The notes: generated by a model not told the origin, from the sequence alone. Positions 34,776 to 44,988 are shown, numbered from the stretch's first letter. The stretch: DNA of 64,000 bases from an uncultured Clostridia bacterium (GCA_947623505.1 CANQGT010000001.1:1-64000); one strand, 5' to 3'. Numbers and translations: made by a program.

Positions 34776-35213
34776 ATGCTTAAAGGTATATCCCCTATCC
34801 TTTCACCCGCGCTGCTGAAAGCGCTTGCCGAAATGGGGCATGGGGACAGACTTGTTATTGCCGACGGCAATTTCCCCGCCGAAAGCATAGGCAAAAACGC
34901 CGTTGTTATCCGCGCGGACGGCCACGGCGTTCCCGAAATTCTTAACGCGATTTTGCCGCTGTTTCCGCTGGACAGCTATGTTGAAAAGCCCGTTTCACTT
35001 ATGAAGGTTGTTGACGGGGATAATTGCGGCACGCCCGCGATATGGAACGATTATCGCCGCCTGCTCGGCAGATACGAGCCCGAAAACAGCAAAATAGATA
35101 TGCTTGAACGGTTTGATTTTTATGAAGAGGCGAAAAAAGCATATCTCATAATCGCGACGGGTGAAACAGCTATTTATGCCAATATAATGCTACAAAAGGG
35201 TGTCGTTATATGA
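34776..35213 (+). CDS. fucU: RbsD/FucU-family L-fucose mutarotase
   Basis: 145 aa. Typical RbsD/FucU sequence: LKGISPILSPALLKALAEMG, HGDRLVIADGNFPAESIG and a conserved FYEEAKKAYLIIATGE near the end. FucU interconverts alpha- and beta-L-fucose, giving the isomerase its preferred anomer. It follows fucA by 13 bp with an AAGGAGG site, and its stop overlaps the kinase start by 4 bp. Confidence 0.9.
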   Translation: MLKGISPILSPALLKALAEMGHGDRLVIADGNFPAESIGKNAVVIRADGHGVPEILNAILPLFPLDSYVEKPVSLMKVVDGDNCGTPAIWNDYRRLLGRYEPENSKIDMLERFDFYEEAKKAYLIIATGETAIYANIMLQKGVVI

Positions 35214-36628
35214 AAAGAACGGTTATAGCCTTTGATTTCGGCGCTTCAAGCGGCAGGGCGATAAAAGCGGTTTACGAAAACGGTAGTCTGAGTTATGAGG
35301 AAATCCACCGTTTTGAAAATGTGCCCGTATATGAAAACGGCAGAATGTGCCACGATTTTCCGATGATTTGCGCGGAGATAGAAAAGGCGCTTGAAAAGGC
35401 GGGAGCTGTTGACAGCCTTGCGTTTGACACCTGGGGCGTTGATTACGGCCTGCTCGATGAAAACGGAGAGCTTTTGGGGCTTCCCGTTCACTACCGCGAC
35501 GGCAGAACGGACAATATCACAAAAAAGGTGTTTGCCCTCATCTCTCCCGATGAGCTTTACGAAAAAACCGGCAACCAGATAATGCCTATAAATACGCTGT
35601 TTCAGCTTGCCTGCGAGGAAAATCTCGGCAAAGCCAAAACTCTGCTGTTTATGCCCGATCTTTTCACATATTATCTCTGCAAAAAGGCGGTGTGCGAAAA
35701 AACGATCGCCTCCACTTCGCAGATGCTTGATTTAAAAGCGGGGAAATTCAGCGAAACAGTTTTAAAAAAATGCGGAATAAGCACGTCTCTTTTCCCCGAT
35801 GTGTGCGAAAGCGCAACGATTGTCGGCGAAAAGGACGGAATTAAAATCATCGCCGCCGCAGGTCACGACACGCAGTGCGCTATTGCCGCGATGCCCGCGG
35901 AAAACGGCGTTGACGCCGCCTTTCTCTCCTGCGGCACTTGGTCGCTTATAGGCTGTGAGCTCGACGAACCGATACTTACGGAAAAAAGCCGCCTTGATGA
36001 GCTTTCAAACGAGCTTGGCGCAAACGGAAAAATCAATTATCTTAAAAATATCAGCGGCCTTTGGCTTATTCAGGAAGCAAGACGGGCGTTAAGGCGCGCC
36101 GGCGAGGATTACAGCTACAATGATTTGGAGCAACTTGCTGTAAAGGAAAATCCCTTTACAAGTTTTATTGATCCCGACGATCCGATCTTCGCGCCGCAGG
36201 GCGATATTCCGCAAAGAGTGCGGGAATACTGCGAAAAAACAGGACAGCCCGTTCCCGAAAGCGTGGGCGCGGTTATGCGCTCTATTTATGAAAGCCTCGC
36301 TATGAAATACCGTTATGCGATAGAGCAGATAGAGGAAAACACGGGAAAGCGTTTTTCCGTGCTGCATATGCTCGGTGGCGGCACCAAAGACGGCTTTTTG
36401 TGCCAAATGACCGCCGACAGCCTCGGTATAGATGTTATCGCCGGCCCCGTTGAGGCAACCGCCGTTGGCAATATAATGCTTCAGCTTATAGCCCTCGGCG
36501 AAATAAAGGATATTGACGAGGCGCGGAAAATAATCAGAAGAACGGAAAAGGTCAAGGTATATAAGCCTCTTGCCCATAAGCAGTGGCGGGAAGGCTATGA
36601 AAAATACAAAAAAATTATTATGAAATAA
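35210..36628 (+). CDS. FGGY-family sugar kinase (rhamnulokinase/fuculokinase)
   Basis: 472 aa. FGGY kinase motifs: [14 protein letters not shown] at the N-terminus, [12 protein letters not shown], the second domain [13 protein letters not shown] and [15 protein letters not shown]. By sequence it is closest in style to rhamnulokinase (RhaB), but it lies between fucU and fucI, so L-fuculose is the more likely substrate here. It overlaps fucU by 4 bp. The phosphorylated product feeds the class II aldolase at 34,052. Confidence 0.88.
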   Translation: MKRTVIAFDFGASSGRAIKAVYENGSLSYEEIHRFENVPVYENGRMCHDFPMICAEIEKALEKAGAVDSLAFDTWGVDYGLLDENGELLGLPVHYRDGRTDNITKKVFALISPDELYEKTGNQIMPINTLFQLACEENLGKAKTLLFMPDLFTYYLCKKAVCEKTIASTSQMLDLKAGKFSETVLKKCGISTSLFPDVCESATIVGEKDGIKIIAAAGHDTQCAIAAMPAENGVDAAFLSCGTWSLIGCELDEPILTEKSRLDELSNELGANGKINYLKNISGLWLIQEARRALRRAGEDYSYNDLEQLAVKENPFTSFIDPDDPIFAPQGDIPQRVREYCEKTGQPVPESVGAVMRSIYESLAMKYRYAIEQIEENTGKRFSVLHMLGGGTKDGFLCQMTADSLGIDVIAGPVEATAVGNIMLQLIALGEIKDIDEARKIIRRTEKVKVYKPLAHKQWREGYEKYKKIIMK

Positions 36629-36645
36629 TTAAGGAGGTAAATTTT

Positions 36646-38430
36646 ATGAATTATCCGAAAATAGGAATACGGCCTGTTATTGACGGCCGCTGGGGAGGCG
36701 TAAGGGAAAGCCTTGAAAACCAAACTATGGGAATGGCAAACGCCGCGAAAGCGCTTATCGAAAGCAGACTGCGTTATCCCGACGGCACGCCCGTGCGGTG
36801 CGTTATTTCCGAAACGACCATTGGCGGAGGCGCCGAGGCCGCGAAATGCGCCGATCAGTTTTCCACGCAGAACGTAGTCGCCACCCTTTCCGTAACTCCG
36901 TGCTGGTGCTACGGCTCCGAAACATTTGATATGGATCCGAAAACAATAAAGGCCGTTTGGGGCTTTAACGGCACCGAACGCCCGGGAGCCGTTTACCTTG
37001 CCGCTGTAATGGCGGCGCACGCCCAAAAAGGACTGCCCGCTTTTTCAATCTACGGAAAAGACGTTCAGGATATGACCGACACCGAAATCCCCGACGACGT
37101 GGCAGAAAAAATACTCCGTTTCGCCCACTGCGCCGTAAGCGTAGGCTGGATGAAGAACAAGGCGTATGTAAATCTCGGCGGAGTAGCCATGGGCATCGCC
37201 GGCGCTTACTGCAACGCCGATATGTTCCAAAAATATTTCGGCATCCGCGCCGAATGGGTGGATATGACCGAAATAGTACGCAGGATAACGCTTGAAATCT
37301 ACGATCACGACGAATACGAAAAAGCCCTTAAATGGGTTAAGGAAAACTGCAAAGAGGGCTTTGACTGCAACGCCGGCAAGGATCTGCCTGAAATAATCAC
37401 AAAATCAAAGGTTGTTCCGCCCGATAAAGACTGGGAATTTATCACAAAAATGACGATGGTTATGCGCGATATTCTTTTCGGCAACAAAAAGCTGGACGAA
37501 ATGGGCTGGCACGAGGAGGCTCTCGGCAAAAACGCCGTTGCGGGCGGTTTTCAGGGCCAGAGGAACTGGACCGACTGGCTGCCTAACGCCGATTTCACCG
37601 AGGCGATAATGGCTTCCACGTTTGACTGGAACGGCACTAAAGCCCCCACGCCCTTTGCCACCGAGAACGACACTTTAAACGGCGTTTCAATGATGCTCGG
37701 CACCCTTGTAACCGGAACAGCGCCGTGCTTCCACGACGTGCGCACCTATTGGAGCCCCGAAGCGTGCGAACGCGTTACAGGCGTTAAGCCGAGCGGTGTG
37801 GCAGCAAACGGATTTATACATCTGATAAATTCGGGCGCAACGGCGCTTGACGGCTGCGGAGCGAGCAGAAACGCCGACGGCGAGCCCTGTATGAAGCCGT
37901 ATTGGGAAATGACGGAAGACGACATAAAGGCTTGCATAAACGCCACCGATTGGTGCAGGGCAAATTATGAATATTTCCGCGGCGGTGGATTCTCAAGCCA
38001 TTTCAGATGCCGCGCCGAAATGCCCGTTACAATGCTCAGAGTTAATATCATTGACGGCATAGGCCCCGTTTTGCAGATAGCTGAGGGCTTTACCGCGAAT
38101 TTGCCCGACGAGATACACAATGTTATTGATGTGAGAACGGACAGAACGTGGCCGACCACTTGGTTCGCGCCGAGGCTCACCGGCAAGGGAGCGTTTAAGG
38201 ACGTTTACAGCGTTATGGCAAATTGGGGCGCAAACCACGGCGTCACCGTTTACGGCCATGTGGGCGCGGATCTCATCACGCTGGCCTCAATGCTGCGCAT
38301 ACCCGTAAATATGCACAACGTGCCCGAAGATAAGATTTTCCGTCCCCACGCTTGGGCGGCTTTCGGAACTCAGGACTCGCAGGCGGCGGATTTCAAGGCC
38401 TGCGCCACCTACGGCCCGCTTTACAAATAA
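36646..38430 (+). CDS. fucI: L-fucose isomerase
   Basis: 594 aa, the usual length of FucI. It begins [20 protein letters not shown] and contains [45 protein letters not shown] and [17 protein letters not shown]. The manganese-dependent enzyme converts L-fucose to L-fuculose, the first committed step. It follows the kinase by 17 bp with an AAGGAGG site and is followed by a terminator, closing the operon. Confidence 0.96.
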   Translation: MNYPKIGIRPVIDGRWGGVRESLENQTMGMANAAKALIESRLRYPDGTPVRCVISETTIGGGAEAAKCADQFSTQNVVATLSVTPCWCYGSETFDMDPKTIKAVWGFNGTERPGAVYLAAVMAAHAQKGLPAFSIYGKDVQDMTDTEIPDDVAEKILRFAHCAVSVGWMKNKAYVNLGGVAMGIAGAYCNADMFQKYFGIRAEWVDMTEIVRRITLEIYDHDEYEKALKWVKENCKEGFDCNAGKDLPEIITKSKVVPPDKDWEFITKMTMVMRDILFGNKKLDEMGWHEEALGKNAVAGGFQGQRNWTDWLPNADFTEAIMASTFDWNGTKAPTPFATENDTLNGVSMMLGTLVTGTAPCFHDVRTYWSPEACERVTGVKPSGVAANGFIHLINSGATALDGCGASRNADGEPCMKPYWEMTEDDIKACINATDWCRANYEYFRGGGFSSHFRCRAEMPVTMLRVNIIDGIGPVLQIAEGFTANLPDEIHNVIDVRTDRTWPTTWFAPRLTGKGAFKDVYSVMANWGANHGVTVYGHVGADLITLASMLRIPVNMHNVPEDKIFRPHAWAAFGTQDSQAADFKACATYGPLYK

Positions 38431-38462
38431 ATCCGTTAAAATCAACAAAGTTCCTTTAGCAA

Positions 38463-38505
38463 AAGCGTCTTTCAGACCACCGTCTGTCAGACGCTTATCT
38501 TTTTC
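38463..38505 (+). terminator. Terminator of the fucose operon
   Basis: AAGCGTCT (38,463-38,470) pairs with AGACGCTT (38,489-38,496), with an inner TTCAGAC/GTCTGTC stem, then ATCTTTTT. Confidence 0.85.
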
Positions 38506-38558
38506 GGAATAAATTTCTTCGCCGCTTCATAGCATATAGCTGAGGGAAGGCGAAGATT

Positions 38559-39041
38559 TTGAGAAGAACAGAATATGACAGAAGCGCGGCGGTGAACTAT
38601 GCCTTAAGATGGGCGCTCGCACGAAATCCGCAATACTATGATTTTGACGGGATAGGAGGCGACTGCACAAATTTTGCCTCTCAATGCCTTTTCGCGGGCA
38701 GCGGGATTATGAATTATACAAGAGATACAGGCTGGTATTACAACAGCCCCGCGGACAGAGCCGCCGCTTGGTCGGGAGCACAGTATTTTTATAATTTTAT
38801 TACTAATAACAAAAGCGTAGGCCCAACCGCAGTAGTTGCCGACATACGCTCTCTTGCTCTCGGTGATTTTATACAACTGTACAACGGCTCGGAATTCTAC
38901 CACACGCTGATAATCACGGGATTTGAAAACGGCGAGCCGCTTATCTGCGCTCACACCGCCGACGCCTATATGCGCCGGCTCAGTACCTACACATTTTCCG
39001 AGCCGCACGGCTTACACATTACGGGCGTGACAGTATGGTAG
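38559..39041 (+). CDS. Amidase-domain protein (Amidase_6 family)
   Basis: 160 aa. The catalytic Cys is in GGDCTNFASQCLFAG and the His in SEFYHTLIITGF, the pattern of the Amidase_6 (NlpC/P60-like) cell-wall enzymes. It lacks a signal peptide, so export is uncertain. The best start is a TTG at 38,559, 9 bp after a GGGAAGG site; no ATG is available before the domain. A terminator follows at 39,072. Single gene between the fucose operon and the dGTPase-like gene. Confidence 0.8.
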   Translation: MRRTEYDRSAAVNYALRWALARNPQYYDFDGIGGDCTNFASQCLFAGSGIMNYTRDTGWYYNSPADRAAAWSGAQYFYNFITNNKSVGPTAVVADIRSLALGDFIQLYNGSEFYHTLIITGFENGEPLICAHTADAYMRRLSTYTFSEPHGLHITGVTVW

Positions 39042-39071
39042 GAGCTGTAAAGTATAATGGCTTTACGCACA

Positions 39072-39110
39072 AAACATCTCTCCTTTTTCGGGAGAGATGT
39101 TTGACTTTTT
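39072..39110 (+). terminator. Terminator of the amidase gene
   Basis: AAACATCTCTCC pairs perfectly with GGAGAGATGTTT across a 7-nt loop, then GACTTTTT. Lies between two convergent genes. Confidence 0.85.
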
Positions 39111-40325
39111 CTATTTCGCCCGCATTCCGTCAAAATAGCCCTTATATTTAATGCTGTACTTCCCTTTCGGAAACAGAAATTCATACAAGTCTATAAAATA
39201 ATCGTCCGTCATACTCGCGATATAATCGACCGCTATCAGATACTTGTCCTCCTCCATATAAGGCTTTGAGCGTTTAAGCTTTTCAAGCTGCTCTATATGA
39301 TGCCTGTAAACGGTTGATGCGCGGTCTTCCCTTTCAATATCCGAAACGATTTTGCCGTATATTTCATACATCATAGGCTTTATCGATTCGTTATACTGCT
39401 TTTTGACCTCGTCGTTCTGGTAAATAAGTTCATTGTTGCGTTTTTTTATTTTCGCAAGCGCCTCAAAATGTTCTTTGTCGAGCATAATATAATTTCGGCC
39501 GTAACTGTTTTCTATGAGATTCACAACAAGATTATTGATTATTTCCGTATTGCTTCTGCCGATTTTCGTATCCTCAAACACAAAATCAGGTTCAAGTATC
39601 TTAGCCTTGACCGCGTCCTGCCTATCTTTTCCGAGATACGCTATCATATCGCATATTCTGACGACGCACCCCTCAAGCGTTGAGGGCATAAGCGATTTAT
39701 TGTGTTCAATATCAAGATAACATTTCTCGATTTCGTCGTCAAATTGCTTAAAGCCGTTCATTGGCTTCGGCTTATACTCGGCACATTCAAATTCACCGTT
39801 GTGGCTTATAATGCCATTGAGCGTCTGAAGTGAAAGATTAAGCGGATAAATCGTATCAAGCACCCTCGCGGAGTGAATATTATGTGAAAAGCGCCTGCCC
39901 GTTTTTTCCCTGTATATCTCGTCGAGTATCGCTTCGCCTGCATGGCCGAACGGCGTGTGCCCTATATCGTGGCCGAGAGCAATCGCCTCTGTCAAATCAA
40001 GATTCAGCCCGAGAACGGAGCCTATATTCCGCGCTATATGCGAAACAAGCTGAACGTGAATGGCCCGGTGGCTTATATCGTCGTTTTTATAAAAAGAAAA
40101 CACCTGCGTTTTATCCTGATACCTGTTATAAAACGGGCAGTTGATTATCCTTTCGATATCCCTCGCCATTTCGCTTCGCCAAACGCTGGCCTCAACGGTG
40201 TTTTTCCTTCTGCGTATTACGTTCTTTTCGTCAAAGGCAAGCCCCAAATCAACATTCTTTGCCCTGTCGTTCTCAATTCTCTCAAGCAGTTCGTCGCTCA
40301 GCTTTTCATATATTTTTTTCGCCAT
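39111..40325 (-). CDS. dGTP triphosphohydrolase-like HD protein
   Basis: The protein is 404 aa with the HD metal-binding signature HRAIHVQLVSHIARNIG and ALGHDIGHTPFGHAGE, and a third His in GIISHNGEFEC. It matches deoxyguanosinetriphosphate triphosphohydrolases (dGTPase/SAMHD1-like), which hydrolyse dNTPs; some members starve phages of nucleotides. The N-terminus contains RRRKNTVEASVWRSEMARD. There is no good ribosome binding site before the ATG, so translation may be weak, or the site is non-standard. Stands alone. Confidence 0.85.
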   Translation of the reverse strand: MAKKIYEKLSDELLERIENDRAKNVDLGLAFDEKNVIRRRKNTVEASVWRSEMARDIERIINCPFYNRYQDKTQVFSFYKNDDISHRAIHVQLVSHIARNIGSVLGLNLDLTEAIALGHDIGHTPFGHAGEAILDEIYREKTGRRFSHNIHSARVLDTIYPLNLSLQTLNGIISHNGEFECAEYKPKPMNGFKQFDDEIEKCYLDIEHNKSLMPSTLEGCVVRICDMIAYLGKDRQDAVKAKILEPDFVFEDTKIGRSNTEIINNLVVNLIENSYGRNYIMLDKEHFEALAKIKKRNNELIYQNDEVKKQYNESIKPMMYEIYGKIVSDIEREDRASTVYRHHIEQLEKLKRSKPYMEEDKYLIAVDYIASMTDDYFIDLYEFLFPKGKYSIKYKGYFDGMRAK

Positions 40326-40480
40326 AATTTATTTATCAACTCCCTCAGCTATAGGAATATTATACTACAATATCCGAAAAAAGCAAAGCCGTGTAAATAA
40401 AGCTTTTTCTTGCTTTATACCGCGGAATGTAATAAAATAGAATTGAAATATAACAAAAAAAGGGTAAGGGGTAGATTATC

Positions 40481-41737
40481 ATAAAAATCAAGCGCGCTTT
40501 ATTACTGCTGCTCGGCGCGGCGGTGCTATTCTCGGCTTTTATGCCTGTGTCGGCATTTTCTGCCGAAAGAAAGGAAGATAATAAATCTGTGCAGTTTCAA
40601 TTCAATGAAAACGGCGAGTTTAAAATTCTTGCCATCGCAGATCCTCAGGATACGGACACTCCTCAAAAGGAAACAATAGAAGTTATCGAAAAAGCCCTTG
40701 ACCGCGCGAAACCCGACCTTGTGGTGTTTCTCGGAGACAATATCGCGGGCTGGTGGCGCGGAGTCGATAAGGAAAAAACCGAAAAGGCCATCAGAAGCGT
40801 CGTTGAGCCTGTTGATTCAAGGGGTATCCCGTTTGCGATAGTTTTCGGAAATCACGACCACGAGGGACTTACCGACGAAAACAACAAAATGACCGAAGAA
40901 GAGGCAAAGGAATTTCAGCTTTCCGTGTATCGGGAGTACCCGACCTGCCTTGCGATTGAAGGCGAGGAAATGACGGGCTGCTGCAATTACAACCTGCTTA
41001 TTAAAGACAGCGGCGGTAAAAAGGACGTTTTCAATTTGTGGCTTATGGATTCCAACCCTTATGCCGCGGAGGGCGGCTACGGCTACGTTCAGCCCGATCA
41101 GACGGCTTGGTACATAAAAACCTCAGACGCTCTTAAAGAGGCAAACGGCGGGAAGCCTTTGCCGTCGTTCCTGTTTCAGCATATCTGCGTGCCGGAGGTG
41201 TATGAGCTGGCGGATGAATCCGACAGCGCCAAAGCGGGCTATGTAAAAGGCGGGAGCGCGCTTTTCCCCAATTATTACAAAGCTTCGGATAAAGTTGTTG
41301 AGGGCGCTTTCAATGAAGGCCCCTGCCCCGCCGACACCGCGCACAATCAGTTTGAAACTTGGAAACAGCAGGGCGATATAATCGGAGCGTTTTTCGGCCA
41401 CGACCATGTAAACGATTTTCGCGGTATGGTGGACGGCATATGGCTTTGCGCCGTTCCCGCGGCGGGATACTACAGCTACGGCGACAATCACGGAGTAAGA
41501 ACAATCACTCTGCATGAAAACGATTTGAGCGGATTTGATACGGAGGTTATTTATGCCGACGATCTGCTCGGAAGAAAGGTAACTCCCGCCTACAAAAACA
41601 ACCACGGTTATTATGAGTACACTCACAAATTCATCCCCGCCGTTGCGGGCATTGCCGCGGCGGCTGCGGTTGCGGCGGCCGGAATATGCGTTGCCGTTGC
41701 CGTAAAAAGAAAAAAGAAAGGCAAAAACGCCAAATAA
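40481..41737 (+). CDS. Secreted metallophosphoesterase with C-terminal membrane anchor
   Basis: About 418 aa. Metallophosphatase motifs: LAIADPQDTD, VVFLGDNIAGWW, VFGNHDHEG and GHDHVNDFRG. An N-terminal signal peptide KIKRALLLLLGAAVLF and a C-terminal helix AVAGIAAAAAVAAAGICVA with a Lys-rich tail indicate an enzyme on the outer membrane face. The first ATG (40,523) would cut off the signal peptide. The complete signal peptide is preceded only by ATT, ATC and ATA codons after a stop (TAG, 40,472), with an AAGGGG site 9 bp before the ATA. I therefore place the start at ATA 40,481. Relatives act as phosphatases or phosphodiesterases; substrate unknown. Confidence 0.8.
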   Translation: MKIKRALLLLLGAAVLFSAFMPVSAFSAERKEDNKSVQFQFNENGEFKILAIADPQDTDTPQKETIEVIEKALDRAKPDLVVFLGDNIAGWWRGVDKEKTEKAIRSVVEPVDSRGIPFAIVFGNHDHEGLTDENNKMTEEEAKEFQLSVYREYPTCLAIEGEEMTGCCNYNLLIKDSGGKKDVFNLWLMDSNPYAAEGGYGYVQPDQTAWYIKTSDALKEANGGKPLPSFLFQHICVPEVYELADESDSAKAGYVKGGSALFPNYYKASDKVVEGAFNEGPCPADTAHNQFETWKQQGDIIGAFFGHDHVNDFRGMVDGIWLCAVPAAGYYSYGDNHGVRTITLHENDLSGFDTEVIYADDLLGRKVTPAYKNNHGYYEYTHKFIPAVAGIAAAAAVAAAGICVAVAVKRKKKGKNAK

Positions 41738-41752
41738 AGAAAGGAGAAAAAA

Positions 41753-42787
41753 ATGGGCATTCAAAATGAGATAAAAGAACCTCAGCCGCTTCTGAATAAG
41801 GACGGCAGTCTGCGAAATCCGGGCTGGTGCAGGCACAATTTATACGAATACAACCGAGAATTTATAGGCGCACCGATAATGCGCCTGAAAGAATGGGATT
41901 TTTATCAGGTAAGCAACGGCAGGCAGATGGTGCAGATAAACTTTTTCAACATTTCGCTTGCCTCCAGCGCCACTTTCGGATTCGTTGATTTGAAAACGGG
42001 CAGAAAATTTGACACTATGGCGCTTGAGCTTTTCACCCCGAATAAAAACAGAATGAACAGAAACGGCGACTCGCCCAACAGCTTTACTTACACAAAGGGC
42101 GGCACGACGATTTCATTTGATATGAGAGAAGAAAGCGGCACGATAAGCTTTACCGGAAAATGCAAGGGAAAACCGCTTGAGGCGAAATTTGATTTTACAA
42201 GGCTAAAAAATCACGAGAGCATCACCATCGCCACTCCGTTTGAACAAAAAGGCCGCTTTTTCTATACCGACAAGATAAACTGCCTGAACACCGAGGGCTT
42301 TGTGCAATTCGGCGACGAGCGCTTTGAATTTTCAAAAGAGGACAGCTTTACCGTTCTTGACTGGGGGCGCGGCGTTTGGCCTCACAGCAATATGTGGTAT
42401 TGGGCGAACGGCAGCACTTTTCTTAACGGCAAGCGTTTCGGATTTGAGATGACGTGGGGCTTCGGCAATACCGATAACGCCACCGAGACTGCGCTGTTTT
42501 ACGACGGCATTTGCCACAAAATAGGTGAGGTGCATCTTGAAAACGATCCCGAAGTCGGCGGAGCGTGGATGAAACCATGGCATTTTTTGGACAGCGAGGG
42601 CAGGCTCGACCTTGTTATGACACCGTTTTACGACAATTACAGCAATATGATGCCGCTTAATCTCGTTGGAATGAACACCCATCAGGTTCATGGGCTTTGG
42701 AACGGCACGGTAGTGCTTGACGACGGCACTAAGCTTGAAATAAAGGATATGTACGCTTTCTGCGAAAAAGTATACAATAAATGGTAA
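41753..42787 (+). CDS. DUF2804-family protein
   Basis: 344 aa, no signal peptide. Sequence features: EPQPLLNKDGSLRNPGWCRH at the start, VLDWGRGVWPHSNMWYWANG in the middle, and GLWNGTVVLDDGTKLEIKDM near the end. These match DUF2804 proteins, a beta-rich family of unknown role that is often near lipid or sugar metabolism genes. It starts 15 bp after the phosphoesterase stop with an AAGGAG site, so both are likely co-transcribed. A terminator follows. Confidence 0.85.
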   Translation: MGIQNEIKEPQPLLNKDGSLRNPGWCRHNLYEYNREFIGAPIMRLKEWDFYQVSNGRQMVQINFFNISLASSATFGFVDLKTGRKFDTMALELFTPNKNRMNRNGDSPNSFTYTKGGTTISFDMREESGTISFTGKCKGKPLEAKFDFTRLKNHESITIATPFEQKGRFFYTDKINCLNTEGFVQFGDERFEFSKEDSFTVLDWGRGVWPHSNMWYWANGSTFLNGKRFGFEMTWGFGNTDNATETALFYDGICHKIGEVHLENDPEVGGAWMKPWHFLDSEGRLDLVMTPFYDNYSNMMPLNLVGMNTHQVHGLWNGTVVLDDGTKLEIKDMYAFCEKVYNKW

Positions 42788-42821
42788 AGTTTAAATGATA
42801 TTATAATTTCAGAGAATACAT

Positions 42822-42868
42822 AAACCGCAAGTAATGAAAACGCCGATTTTCATTCTTGCGGTTTTCTC
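42822..42868 (+). terminator. Terminator of the DUF2804 gene
   Basis: AAACCGCAAG (42,822-42,831) pairs with CTTGCGGTTT (42,855-42,864), then TCTCC. The inner loop ATGAAAA...TTTTCAT pairs as well. Confidence 0.8.
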
Positions 42869-42874
42869 CGCCTC

Positions 42875-43170
42875 ACCTGTGTAAGGGGAGGTGCCGAGCG
42901 AACGCGAGGCGGAGGGGTTGTAGTGTTAAAACAGCGTTATTGTAACTAACCAACCCCTCAGTCTGCCTGTCGGCAGACAGCTCCCCTTGCACAGTGGAGC
43001 CAAAGAGGTAAAAGAACGTATCTGCTAAAATGAGCCTCCCTCTGTGTAAGGAAAGGTGCCGAGCGGACGCGAGGCGGAGGGGTTGTAGTGTTAAAACAGC
43101 GTTATTGTAACTGACCAACCCCTCAGTCTGCCTGTCGGCAGACAGCTCCCCTTGCACAGGTGAGCCGAAA
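42875..43170. repeat. Pair of MITE-like repeats with inverted ends
   Basis: Two copies of about 137 bp stand in tandem (42,876-43,013 and 43,033-43,170), nearly identical in their cores (GAGGCGGAGGGGTTGTAGTG ... CAACCCCTCAGTCTGCCTGT). The outer ends form a 22-bp near-perfect inverted repeat: CTCACCTGTGTAAGGGGAG at the left, and at the right the complement of CTCACCTGTGCAAGGGGAG. An inner CTGCCTGTCGGCAGACAG hairpin is in each copy. No transposase is encoded, and an open frame through it is an accident. The 42,788-43,236 gap holds only this and two terminators. Confidence 0.8.
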
Positions 43171-43180
43171 AGAGGTTGTA

Positions 43181-43211
43181 AAAAAAATCACCACGGAGTA
43201 CAACTCCGTGG
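43181..43211 (-). terminator. Terminator of the rpsB-tsf operon
   Basis: On the minus strand CCACGGAG, loop TTGTA, CTCCGTGG, then TGATTTTTTT. Lies 26 bp after the tsf stop codon. Confidence 0.9.
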
Positions 43212-43236
43212 CGGCAAATAAGTTTTGGTATAATTC

Positions 43237-44175
43237 TCAGCCGTTTATCTGCTTTGCGATTTCTTCAGCAAAATTCTCCTGGCGCTTTTCAAGGCCCTCG
43301 CCTCTCGTCATTCTGATGAAGCCGTTTGCCTTTATCTCGGTGCCGAGAGATTTGGCAACGCTGTCAATATATCCCTTAACAGAACCCTGGAAAATATCGC
43401 CGCGCACAAATTCCTGCTCAACAAGGCAGCTTTCTTTATAATATTTGCCCATCTTGCCTTCCGCTATCTTATTGAGAACGGCCTCGGGCTTGGAAGCCAT
43501 TTTCGGATCTTCCTTCATTTGGGCGGCAAGAATGCCTTTTTCATGCTCGATAACATCAGCCGGAACGGAAGCCTGATCGAGATACGCGGGATTCATCGCC
43601 GCTATTTGCATCGCAACGTTCTTGCCCATATCCTCAAACGCGGGATCGGCGGCTTTCGCCTCGTCCGCAACGTCAAAACCAACCATAACACCTACGGAGC
43701 CGCCCCCGTGAACATAGGTGGCTACAACGCCGTTCATCGTTTCAAAACGGCGAATTTTCATATTTTCGCCAATCGCGAGAATAAGATCGTTGAGAGTTTC
43801 GGTAACCGTTCTGCCGGTGCCCATATATTCGGCGGCGGCAAGCTCCTCAACGGTATCCGCGCCCGTGGCGATAACCGTCTTGGCGCAGTCTGTTACGAAA
43901 TTAACGAATTTCTCGTTCTTCGCAACAAAATCCGTCTCCGAATTCACCTCTATAACAACGCCCTTCTTGGCGGCGGGATCGGCGTATGAAAGAACAACAC
44001 CCTCGGCGGCTATTCTCGAAGCCTTTTTCTGCGCCGCGGCAAGACCTCTTTCACGAAGATAGTCTATTGCCTTTTCCATATCGCCGTCTGCCTCGGTAAG
44101 AGCCTTTTTACATTCCATCATTCCAACGCCCGTCTTCTCGCGAAGAGCCTTAACGTCCTGTGCCGTAAATGCCAT
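43237..44175 (-). CDS. tsf: Translation elongation factor Ts
   Basis: 312 aa. It begins MAFTAQDVKALREKTGVGMM and has the CKKALTEADGDMEKAIDYLR signature and the TDFVAKNE motif that contacts EF-Tu. EF-Ts is the guanine-nucleotide exchange factor of EF-Tu. The ATG has a GGAGGAATT site. It lies downstream of rpsB in the classic rpsB-tsf order, with a 42-bp gap. Confidence 0.98.
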   Translation of the reverse strand: MAFTAQDVKALREKTGVGMMECKKALTEADGDMEKAIDYLRERGLAAAQKKASRIAAEGVVLSYADPAAKKGVVIEVNSETDFVAKNEKFVNFVTDCAKTVIATGADTVEELAAAEYMGTGRTVTETLNDLILAIGENMKIRRFETMNGVVATYVHGGGSVGVMVGFDVADEAKAADPAFEDMGKNVAMQIAAMNPAYLDQASVPADVIEHEKGILAAQMKEDPKMASKPEAVLNKIAEGKMGKYYKESCLVEQEFVRGDIFQGSVKGYIDSVAKSLGTEIKANGFIRMTRGEGLEKRQENFAEEIAKQING

Positions 44176-44217
44176 TATAATTCCTCCTTAATTTATGTGA
44201 AAATACGATAATCAAAT

Positions 44218-44988
44218 TTATTCGGCGGCCTCTGCCGTCTCTTCTTCAGACGCGGGTTCCTCCGCCTCGGCGGGTTCCTGAGCGGTTTCGGCGCCCGTAT
44301 CGTCGCCGTCGCGTCCCTCGATAACCGCGTCCGCAATAGCCCCGGCTATAAGCTTAACCGCGCGGATAGCGTCGTCGTTTCCGGGGATAACATAATCTAT
44401 CTCGTCGGGATCGCAGTTTGTGTCAACAATAGCAACGATGGGAAGACCGAGCTTGATTGCCTCAGATACCGCTATCCTCTCCTTGCGGGGATCAACGATG
44501 AACATTGCCTCGGGAACCTTTCTCATCTCGGTAATTCCGCCGAGATACTTTTCAAGCTTTTCAATCTCAAGCTCAAGACCCGCGACTTCCTTTTTGGGAA
44601 GAAGATCGAAAGTGCCGTCCTCGCGCATTTTCTTAAGCTGCGCAAGCCTTGCGACACGGCCGCGAATCGTTTTGAAATTTGTGAGCATACCGCCGAGCCA
44701 TCTCGCGTTTACATAAGGCATAGCGCAGCGCTCGGCCTCTTCCTTAACGGAATCCTGAGCCTGCTTCTTTGTGCCGACGAAGATTATCGAACCGCCCTCG
44801 GCAGCGAGATTGCGGACGAACATATACGCCTCATCAAGCTTTTTAACGGTTTTTTGGAGATCGATGATATAAATACCGTTGCGCTCCGTGAAAATGTAAT
44901 CCGCCATTTTGGGATTCCATCTTCTTGTTTGGTGGCCGAAATGAACGCCGGCCTCCAAAAGCTGTTTCATTGAAACTACATTTGCCAT
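44218..44988 (-). CDS. rpsB: 30S ribosomal protein S2
   Basis: 256 aa. Begins [20 protein letters not shown], with [20 protein letters not shown] and [20 protein letters not shown], diagnostic of S2. The C-terminus is a long acidic tail ([15 protein letters not shown]). The ATG at 44,986-44,988 follows AGGAGG. S2 is a late-assembling protein of the small subunit near the platform. Confidence 0.98.
   Translation of the reverse strand: MANVVSMKQLLEAGVHFGHQTRRWNPKMADYIFTERNGIYIIDLQKTVKKLDEAYMFVRNLAAEGGSIIFVGTKKQAQDSVKEEAERCAMPYVNARWLGGMLTNFKTIRGRVARLAQLKKMREDGTFDLLPKKEVAGLELEIEKLEKYLGGITEMRKVPEAMFIVDPRKERIAVSEAIKLGLPIVAIVDTNCDPDEIDYVIPGNDDAIRAVKLIAGAIADAVIEGRDGDDTGAETAQEPAEAEEPASEEETAEAAE

Noticed and set aside
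42873-43157. A 94-codon frame in the MITE pair
   Set aside because: It consists of the two repeat copies read through; the peptide itself is a tandem repeat and has no start signal.
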